Assembly (NCBI GenBank): GCA_018334855.1
Contig: JAGXLE010000018.1
Location: 1-11,172 of the forward strand
Direction: 5' to 3'
Source of the DNA: Desulfobacterales bacterium
GTDB lineage: Bacteria > Desulfobacterota > Desulfobacteria > Desulfobacterales > Desulfosalsimonadaceae
Length of the DNA stretch: 11,172 nt
Part shown: in pieces, positions 6,693-11,172 of the stretch
How the letters are laid out: every line of letters starts with the position of its first letter
Numbering within the stretch: position 1 is the first letter of the stretch
The notes under the pieces: model-generated
Seen by the model: the letters and a program-made list of their open reading frames with translations, nothing else
Database searches by the model: none
Told to the model about the DNA's origin: nothing
Program-made: the position numbers and the translations under genes

Positions 6693-7301
6693 CTACTGTT
6701 GTGCTTTTTTGCAGATAAGATCCACTGCCGATTCGGCCGAATAATTCTCCATGTCGAGGATCAAATTGTAAAGCGCAGGATCCTGCCAGTCGGCCTTAAA
6801 ATATTTTTGAATATAGGCCTTTTTTTCGTCTTCGTCGTTTCTGATCATTTTTTCTGCAGCCTGGCGGCTGCATTTGCGGGCCTCCATGGTGTCTTTGACC
6901 TTTTGTTCAGGCTCTTTTTTCAAAAGCACGTGAAAGGTCTCCGGCTTTTTCTGGAGGATGCACTGGGCGCCCCAGCCCAGGATTACCGCATTTTCGTTTT
7001 TGTATATGTCTTCGACGAGCTTGCGGGTTTTGTCGTAGTAGGTGGTGTCATTAAGACAGCCGTGTTCCCGGTCCACAACTTTCTGGACAATTGAGCAGGT
7101 ATAGCGGTCCAGGTATCTCATTATGGAAGAGCTGCCCGGTTTTAGAAATGTTTCGGCCTCGTGTTTTGACATGTTCATCTGTTTTGCAACTTCTGCCACC
7201 AGCTGGTCGCCAATAAATTCAAATCCGAGTTTTTCAGCAGTTCCGGTTGCCACGCGCTGCCCCCCGGCCATGAATTCGCTGGTAATGGTAATCACTGCCA
7301 T
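6693..7301 (-). CDS. Cytidylate kinase-like protein (Cytidylate_kin2 family)
   Basis: This 202-residue protein resembles the cytidylate-kinase-like family (PF13189) of nucleotide-phosphate kinases. It opens with MAVITITSEFMAGGQRVATGTAEKLGF, the usual ITISRExGSGG...A..LA..LG block in altered form. The GSGG P-loop-like stretch reads FMAGG and the usual GRGA near residue 109 reads GWGA (VILGWGAQCIL, 106-116). The later RKCSRQAAEKMIRNDEDEKKAYIQKYF region and the terminal DPALYNLILDMENYSAESAVDLI follow the family pattern. These substitutions leave it unclear whether the protein still phosphorylates nucleotides. ATG at 7301 is preferred over an upstream ATG at 7430, because AAGGAG lies nine bases before it, family similarity begins there, and the upstream segment consists of hairpin-forming leader. 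The FAD dehydrogenase follows downstream on the same strand. Confidence 0.8.
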   Translation of the reverse strand: MAVITITSEFMAGGQRVATGTAEKLGFEFIGDQLVAEVAKQMNMSKHEAETFLKPGSSSIMRYLDRYTCSIVQKVVDREHGCLNDTTYYDKTRKLVEDIYKNENAVILGWGAQCILQKKPETFHVLLKKEPEQKVKDTMEARKCSRQAAEKMIRNDEDEKKAYIQKYFKADWQDPALYNLILDMENYSAESAVDLICKKAQQ

Positions 7302-7337
7302 CTTTTTCTTCTCCTTGTTTTCTTGGCATCCTGTTAT

Positions 7338-7372
7338 GCATCGCGTTGCGATGCCTTTAATCCGGGTTAAAG
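7338..7372 (-). promoter_or_regulatory. Two abutting hairpins in the leader of the kinase-like gene
   Basis: On the minus strand, CTTTAACCCGGATTAAAG (7372-7355; 6-pair stem, 6-base loop) is followed immediately by GCATCGCAACGCGATGC (7354-7338; perfect 7-pair stem, 3-base loop). Both lie in the predicted 5' leader, 36 bases before the start codon. No U run follows, so they are not a standard terminator. A role in mRNA stability, a protein-binding operator or a small structured leader is possible. Confidence 0.45.
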
Positions 7373-7520
7373 CCTCACGGAGTTTTTCATTGCAATAATC
7401 TGATCCGGTCTCCGGTCCGATCTCCGGCAAAGCATAAAAATTATACTAAGAGTAATCGCCCCGTGCGTCAAACCGCGGGCCAATATATTAAAATTTTACA
7501 TTTTTTTTGCTTTCATGTCC

Positions 7521-7549
7521 ATTATAAATGGGACTTGAAATCCACTCCA
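7521..7549 (-). promoter_or_regulatory. Candidate promoter for kinase-like/FAD dehydrogenase operon
   Basis: A perfect minus-strand TATAAT lies at 7526-7521, with TGGAGT at 7549-7544 as a partial -35 (3 of 6) at 17-base spacing. The -35 falls inside the inverted GTGGG-type boxes, so a bound MraZ-like protein would compete with or contact RNA polymerase. A near-perfect dyad, GTCCAT (7517-7522) and ATGGGAC (7528-7534), overlaps the -10. Confidence 0.4.
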
Positions 7550-7560
7550 CTTTGCCCCAC
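7541..7560 (-). promoter_or_regulatory. Inverted MraZ-type operator
   Basis: Read on the minus strand, 7560-7541 is GTGGGGCAAAGTGGAGTGGA, that is GTGGG, a five-base GCAAA spacer, then GTGGA. The mraZ-proximal operator on the plus strand has GTGGT, the identical GCAAA spacer, then GTGGG (7666-7680). The spacing is that of known MraZ boxes (GTGGG repeats five bases apart in E. coli). It points towards the kinase-like gene. Binding is inferred, not shown. Confidence 0.5.
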
Positions 7561-7627
7561 TGTAATATTTTTTTCATTACTATTTAAAATTACATATAAA
7601 AATTAAAAACAATTCAGTGTTTTTTTC

Positions 7628-7655
7628 TTGACAAATGTTTTGCAGCGTGTAGATT
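7628..7655 (+). promoter_or_regulatory. Promoter of the mraZ-rsmH-ftsL-ftsI operon
   Basis: TTGACA (7628-7633) is a perfect sigma70-type -35. TAGATT (7650-7655) is a 4-of-6 -10 at 16-base spacing. Transcription would begin around 7661-7663, just at the start of the MraZ repeat operator and about 35 bases before the mraZ ATG. Confidence 0.65.
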
Positions 7656-7661
7656 TTAAAT

Positions 7662-7691
7662 AAAAGTGGTGCAAAGTGGGTAAAAAGGGAG
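7662..7691 (+). promoter_or_regulatory. MraZ operator: three tandem decamers
   Basis: The bases fall into three consecutive decamers, AAAAGTGGTG, CAAAGTGGGT and AAAAAGGGAG, the last degenerate and doubling as the ribosome binding site of mraZ. GTGGT (7666-7670) and GTGGG (7676-7680) have the five-base spacing described for E. coli MraZ boxes, and AAAGTG matches the core reported in mycoplasmas. Lying at and downstream of the start of transcription, the site fits autorepression by MraZ. Confidence 0.7.
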
Positions 7692-7695
7692 AGGG

Positions 7696-8154
7696 ATGTT
7701 CAGGGGAAGTTCATATCACACTATCGATGCCAAGGGCCGTATCAACATACCCTCACGGTTCAGGGAGCTGATCCGGAATAACGGGGGAAACGGCCTTGTG
7801 GTATCCGGTCCCGGTCTCGATGAAAAAGGCCTGGTCGCCTATCCCTATAAAAGCTGGGAGAAGGTGGAGGAGAAAATTCTGCAAATGGCTGAAAAAAGTC
7901 CGGCCATGCGCAGGTTCAGGCGTATTTTCATCGGTGAGTCATCCGAGTGCCCCATTGATAAGCAGGGCCGTATCCTTCTTCCGCAGTCTTTGAGAGATTA
8001 TGCAAGCCTTGAAAAAGATATCGTGTTGGTCGGCGTTCTTGATCATTTTGAGATCTGGTCTCTGGAAAACTGGAATGAGGAGAAGCGCAGACTGCATGAA
8101 GAGGATATGAAAGATGAGGAGGTTTCCAACGAAATTGCCAGACTAGGGCTGTAA
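7696..8154 (+). CDS. mraZ: Transcriptional regulator MraZ
   Basis: This 152-residue protein has the two tandem AbrB-like (SpoVT-AbrB) half-domains of MraZ, each with the signature DxxGR: DAKGRINIPSRFR (11-23) and DKQGRILLPQSLR (88-100). MraZ proteins form ring-shaped oligomers that bind repeated GTGGG-type boxes upstream of their own gene and repress the division and cell-wall operon. The length is usual for the family. It opens MFRGSSYHTIDAKGR, and a purine-rich GGGAGAGGG sits directly before the ATG, overlapping the operator. The charged C-terminus (EEKRRLHEEDMKDEEVSNEIARLGL) is a typical terminal helix. It is followed after three bases by rsmH. Confidence 0.97.
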   Translation: MFRGSSYHTIDAKGRINIPSRFRELIRNNGGNGLVVSGPGLDEKGLVAYPYKSWEKVEEKILQMAEKSPAMRRFRRIFIGESSECPIDKQGRILLPQSLRDYASLEKDIVLVGVLDHFEIWSLENWNEEKRRLHEEDMKDEEVSNEIARLGL

Positions 8155-8157
8155 ACC

Positions 8158-9099
8158 ATGGCTTTTCGACATGTTCCCGTAATGCGCGAGGAAGCGATTC
8201 AGTACCTGAATTGCGCGCCCGGAAAACGGGTTGTCGACTCTACGCTCGGCGGCGCCGGGCATGCCATGGCAGTAGTGAAAAAAATTCTCCCCGGCGGATT
8301 GTTTATAGGCATTGACCGGGATGCCGGTGCCGTGGAAAATGCACGGAGGCAGCTGGCGGCATATGCCGAAAATGTCCGCCTTGTTCATGATAATTTTGTC
8401 AACCTTTCCCATATCCTCTTGCAGCTTGAAATAGACTCTGTTGATGCGATTCTTGCTGATCTGGGGCTTTCTTTCGATCAAATCGAGTCTTCGGGCAGGG
8501 GTTTTTCTTTTAGAAAGGATGAGCCCCTCGACATGCGGATGGATACGCAAAATACCGAAACCGCGGCAGACATTGTCAATAAAGCCGGGGTAAAGCGTTT
8601 GACCCGGATTTTTAAGGACCTGGGAGAAGAGCGATGGGCGGGCCGTATTTCGAAAAAAATCGGGGAAAAAAGAAAGACATCTCCGATAGAAACCACCGGC
8701 CAGCTGGCCGAAATAATACGCGGGGCCATTCCCGGCAAAGAGGCTGCCAGGCGCAGGATACACCCGGCTACCAAGGCGTTTATGGCCCTTCGCATCGAGG
8801 TAAACCGCGAACTCGAGGCGCTTGACTCGTTCCTAAATGATGCGGTTGAGCATTTAAAGCCCGGGGGTCGCATATGCGTGATATCGTTTCATTCCCTGGA
8901 GGACAGGATCGTTAAGCACAGGTTCAATGAATTTGCGCGCGGCTGCGAGTGTCCGCGGGATTTTCCGGTGTGTGTCTGCGGCAAAAAGCCCGTGCTCAGG
9001 GTCCTGACCAGAAAAATACGGCGTCCTTCGCAAGAGGAAACCCTGGAAAATCCTATGTCGCGAAGCGCCAGACTTCGGGCGGCCGAAAAATTGCAGTAG
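8158..9099 (+). CDS. rsmH: 16S rRNA (cytosine1402-N4)-methyltransferase RsmH
   Basis: This 313-residue SAM-dependent enzyme methylates N4 of C1402 in 16S rRNA in the ribosomal P site. Visible motifs are the N-terminal FRHVPVMREEAI, the SAM-binding VVDSTLGGAGHA (25-36), GIDRDAGAVENA, ADLGLSFDQIE, GFSFRKDEPLDMRMD, IHPATKAFMALRIEVNREL, PGGRICVISFHSLEDRIVK and the C-terminal ENPMSRSARLRAAEKL. The CECPRDFPVCVCGKKP cysteine segment is also seen in other family members. Length is normal. ATG at 8158 lies three bases after the mraZ stop with only a weak AGGG upstream (inside mraZ), so translation is probably coupled to mraZ. Confidence 0.97.
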   Translation: MAFRHVPVMREEAIQYLNCAPGKRVVDSTLGGAGHAMAVVKKILPGGLFIGIDRDAGAVENARRQLAAYAENVRLVHDNFVNLSHILLQLEIDSVDAILADLGLSFDQIESSGRGFSFRKDEPLDMRMDTQNTETAADIVNKAGVKRLTRIFKDLGEERWAGRISKKIGEKRKTSPIETTGQLAEIIRGAIPGKEAARRRIHPATKAFMALRIEVNRELEALDSFLNDAVEHLKPGGRICVISFHSLEDRIVKHRFNEFARGCECPRDFPVCVCGKKPVLRVLTRKIRRPSQEETLENPMSRSARLRAAEKLQ

Positions 9100-9132
9100 A
9101 AGGCCAAAGTTTCATGCGACCGGGAGTATTAA

Positions 9133-9438
9133 ATGACTGCCAACAAAAAATCCACCCAGCCTGTATTGACTCCGAGGAGAATTTCAGCCGGCATCATTCT
9201 GGTGCTGGCGCTGGTGGCCGAAGTGTTTTTCGACACCTGGTGCGGGGTGCAATGCAGGCGGACGGGCTATGAGATTGTAGAGGCACAGTCCCGGCAGGAA
9301 GAGCTTTTAGAGACCCGCAAGAAACTGCGGATTGAACGGGGACGGCTTAAGTCACCTCAGATTCTGGGGGCGCGGGCCAGGGATGAGCTGGGCCTTATCA
9401 CCCCGAAACCGGAACAGATAGTTATTATACGGCAATGA
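9133..9438 (+). CDS. ftsL: Cell division protein FtsL
   Basis: This 101-residue bitopic inner-membrane protein has a short cytoplasmic N-terminus, one transmembrane helix (about 17-33, RISAGIILVLALVAEVFF), and then a periplasmic region with heptad-like spacing (EIVEAQSRQEELLETRKKL) that should form a coiled coil. The end, ARARDELGLITPKPEQIVII, is the typical FtsL tail (...A...LGL..P....V). FtsL sequences are poorly conserved, so the call rests on size, topology, tail motif and position between rsmH and ftsI. FtsL works with FtsB and FtsQ to recruit and activate FtsW-FtsI at the septum. GGGAG (9121-9125) precedes the ATG by seven bases. The stop overlaps the ftsI start (ATGA). Confidence 0.88.
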   Translation: MTANKKSTQPVLTPRRISAGIILVLALVAEVFFDTWCGVQCRRTGYEIVEAQSRQEELLETRKKLRIERGRLKSPQILGARARDELGLITPKPEQIVIIRQ

Positions 9439-11172
9439 ATGTCAATGAAAAGGAAAAAAAGCGGATCGCCAGGCGAAATCGCCGTATTTTTCTGGTCTGC
9501 TGCGTGTTTACACTGTGTTACCTGGTTATTGCCTGCAAGGCTTTTTACTTGCAGGTGTTTGAAGAGGAGAGCCTTTCCAGGAAAGCTTCCGGGGAATACA
9601 GCCGCTTGGTTACGCAGCGTGAAAAGCGGGGAACCATATATGATGTAAAATCAAGGGAGCTTGCTGTAAGTACCGGGGTGGTATCGGTCGGCGCCCATCC
9701 GGACAAGATAAGCAAGCCTGCAAGGGCGGCCTCGGTTATGGCCGAAAAACTGGGTCTTGACAGGAAACATTTAATGGAAAAGTTGAACTCGGACAAATCG
9801 TTTGTCTGGATTCAGCGCGACGTCTCGCCGGACCGGGCCGAAGCCGTTAAGCGGGAAATCGACTCCGGCCTGGAGCTTATAAACTCTTATTCCCGGGTCT
9901 ATCCTAACAAAACCCTGGCTGCGCAGGTGCTCGGCTTTACCGGAGTCGACGGCCACGGTCTTGAAGGGCTTGAATACTATTATGATGATTATCTCAGGGG
10001 GGATGTCAGGCAATGGAAAATTGTCAGGGATGCCATGGGGCGGATTTTTAACAAATCCGCCCCCGAGGAGCCGGGGCAGGAAGGCAAAAACCTCATACTG
10101 ACCATGGACTCAAATATTCAGTACATAACAGAAAAAGCATTAAAAAAGGCGGTATTGCGCTTTAATGCAGAATCGGGCATGGCCATGGTTATGGTGCCCC
10201 AGACAGGTGCTGTCCGGGCAATTGCACATTACCCGACATTCAATCCAAACGCTTTTTCCGAGTTCCCCAGAAAAACCTGGCGCAACAGGGCGATCACCGA
10301 TTCCTTTGAGCCCGGCTCCACCTTTAAAATTTTTCTGGCCGCCGCGGCCCTCGAGTCAGGCCTGTACGCACCGACCACCATGGTGGACTGCGAAGGCGGC
10401 AGTTATACCATAGACGGAACTACCTTCAACGATACCCACTCTTATGAAGAACTAAGTCTGCTTGAAGTTGTCAAATACTCCAGCAACATCGGCGCGGTCA
10501 AAATAGCCGAATCCATCGGTCCGAAAACTCTCTACGACACGCTGCGCGATTTCGGCTTCGGCCGGGAGACAAAAATAGATTGCCCCGGTGAAGCTTCCGG
10601 GATTCTCAGGCATTACCGGAGTTGGCGGGAAATCGATAATGCCACCATTGCTTTCGGACAGGGGGTTTCAGTAACTGCTGTTCAGCTTCTGACAGCGGTT
10701 TCGGCAATAGCCAACCACGGTTTGCTGATGAAGCCAAGGATTGCAAAAGCGGTAACAAATCCTGACGGAAGCGTATTTAAAAGTTTCGAGCCGGAAATGG
10801 TCAGAAGGGTCGTATCTGCCGGCACCGCGGACAAGCTGAAAAACATGATGAGATCTGTCACAGAACCCGACGGAACCGGCCACAAGGCAGCGCCGGAAGG
10901 CTATAGTGTCTGCGGTAAAACGGGAACCGCCCAGATACTTAATAAAGACGGCACATACAAAAATTCCGAGTATAATGCGCTATTTGTGGGATTTGTTCCT
11001 GCGCGTTCACCGGAGCTGGCGGTGCTGGTTGTTGTAAAGGCCCCCAAGGTCGGCCATTACGGCGGAGAGGTGGCTGCTCCGTCTTTTGCAGAGATTGTGC
11101 GCGAATCATTTAATTACATGAACATTGCCCCGGCTGTTGCAGATAAAGCCGGAGACAAGACCCAAGAAGAGG
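9435..11172 (+). CDS. ftsI: Septal peptidoglycan transpeptidase FtsI/PBP3, 3' end cut
   Basis: This class B penicillin-binding protein cross-links septal peptidoglycan in the periplasm. The frame opens at ATG 9435, overlapping the ftsL stop by four bases, and is still open at the window end, giving 579 residues so far. A basic cytoplasmic start (KEKKRIARRNRR) precedes one transmembrane anchor (about 18-38). The dimerisation/pedestal region begins with RGTIYD (65-70). The transpeptidase has Ser295 in PGSTFK (SxxK), SSN (349-351) and KTGTAQ (starting Lys495), plus TAFGQG-like TIAFGQGVSVTAVQL between. All active-site motifs are intact. Whether a PASTA domain follows is not visible, because the sequence stops about 75 residues after the KTG motif. 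Expression should depend on the mraZ promoter. Confidence 0.95.
   Translation, partial: MNVNEKEKKRIARRNRRIFLVCCVFTLCYLVIACKAFYLQVFEEESLSRKASGEYSRLVTQREKRGTIYDVKSRELAVSTGVVSVGAHPDKISKPARAASVMAEKLGLDRKHLMEKLNSDKSFVWIQRDVSPDRAEAVKREIDSGLELINSYSRVYPNKTLAAQVLGFTGVDGHGLEGLEYYYDDYLRGDVRQWKIVRDAMGRIFNKSAPEEPGQEGKNLILTMDSNIQYITEKALKKAVLRFNAESGMAMVMVPQTGAVRAIAHYPTFNPNAFSEFPRKTWRNRAITDSFEPGSTFKIFLAAAALESGLYAPTTMVDCEGGSYTIDGTTFNDTHSYEELSLLEVVKYSSNIGAVKIAESIGPKTLYDTLRDFGFGRETKIDCPGEASGILRHYRSWREIDNATIAFGQGVSVTAVQLLTAVSAIANHGLLMKPRIAKAVTNPDGSVFKSFEPEMVRRVVSAGTADKLKNMMRSVTEPDGTGHKAAPEGYSVCGKTGTAQILNKDGTYKNSEYNALFVGFVPARSPELAVLVVVKAPKVGHYGGEVAAPSFAEIVRESFNYMNIAPAVADKAGDKTQEE

Larger units (their letters stand above)
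7302..7695. other. Divergent intergenic region between kinase-like gene and mraZ
   Basis: These 394 bases contain no convincing gene. From left to right they hold the kinase-gene ribosome binding site, two abutting hairpins (7338-7372), a GC-rich patch with repeated TCTCCGG (7408-7428), a minus-strand TATAAT at 7445-7440 with a distant TTGACG (20-base spacer), a better-placed minus-strand TATAAT at 7526-7521, an inverted MraZ-type operator (7541-7560), an AT-rich tract (7561-7627), and the mraZ promoter and operator. The AT-rich half contrasts with the flanking genes. Confidence 0.75.

Noticed and set aside
7302..7430. 43-residue N-terminal extension of the cytidylate-kinase-like protein
   Set aside because: Family similarity begins at the ATG at 7301, which has a strong AAGGAG, and the extension is made of hairpin-forming leader sequence.
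7440..7471. Second minus-strand promoter with TATAAT and TTGACG
   Set aside because: The spacer is 20 bases, too long for a normal sigma70 promoter; kept only as a mention in the intergenic entry.

Overview
The window looks like chromosomal DNA from a Gram-negative anaerobe, most likely a Desulfobacterota (deltaproteobacterial, sulfate-reducer-like) genome. This is an inference from gene content: a split purH, a COG2509-type FAD dehydrogenase, a cytidylate-kinase-like protein and a standard mraZ-rsmH-ftsL-ftsI start of the division/cell-wall cluster. No species can be named from the sequence alone. There are no rRNA or tRNA genes, no CRISPR array and no complete transposon.

Left end (1-1824): the 3' part of an IMP cyclohydrolase gene is followed by a separate AICAR formyltransferase gene. 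Together they perform the last two steps of de novo IMP synthesis, which most bacteria carry out with one fused PurH. Region 1825-1982 is non-coding and holds inverted repeats and a weak terminator candidate. On the minus strand, 1983-2927 encodes an S-adenosylmethionine decarboxylase of the eukaryotic type, with processing site, catalytic and C-terminal motifs all recognisable. This is the most unusual gene in the window.

Middle (2928-7301): an AT-rich stretch leads into two tiny overlapping genes (3139-3596) that resemble a DUF4258-like/DUF2283 pair, possibly a toxin-antitoxin module. Next comes a complete beta-CASP metallo-beta-lactamase RNase-like gene (3650-5203). Convergent with it is a minus-strand pair: a cytidylate-kinase-like gene (6693-7301, upstream) and a FAD-dependent dehydrogenase with a cysteine cluster (5242-6639).

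Right end (7302-11172): a 394-base AT-rich divergent intergenic region separates the kinase-like gene from mraZ. It carries a mraZ promoter followed by a decamer-repeat MraZ operator. About 120 bases upstream lies an inverted copy of the operator core, overlapping a candidate promoter that faces the kinase-like gene. A pair of abutting perfect hairpins lies in the kinase leader. From mraZ onward the genes are packed (3-base gap, 33-base gap, 4-base overlap) as one operon: mraZ (regulator), rsmH (16S rRNA methyltransferase), ftsL (divisome scaffold) and ftsI (septal transpeptidase, cut by the window end).

I did not find a clearly undescribed multi-gene system. The best leads are the eukaryotic-type AdoMet decarboxylase in a bacterial setting, the second inverted MraZ-type operator, and the split purH with an altered active-site-flanking motif.
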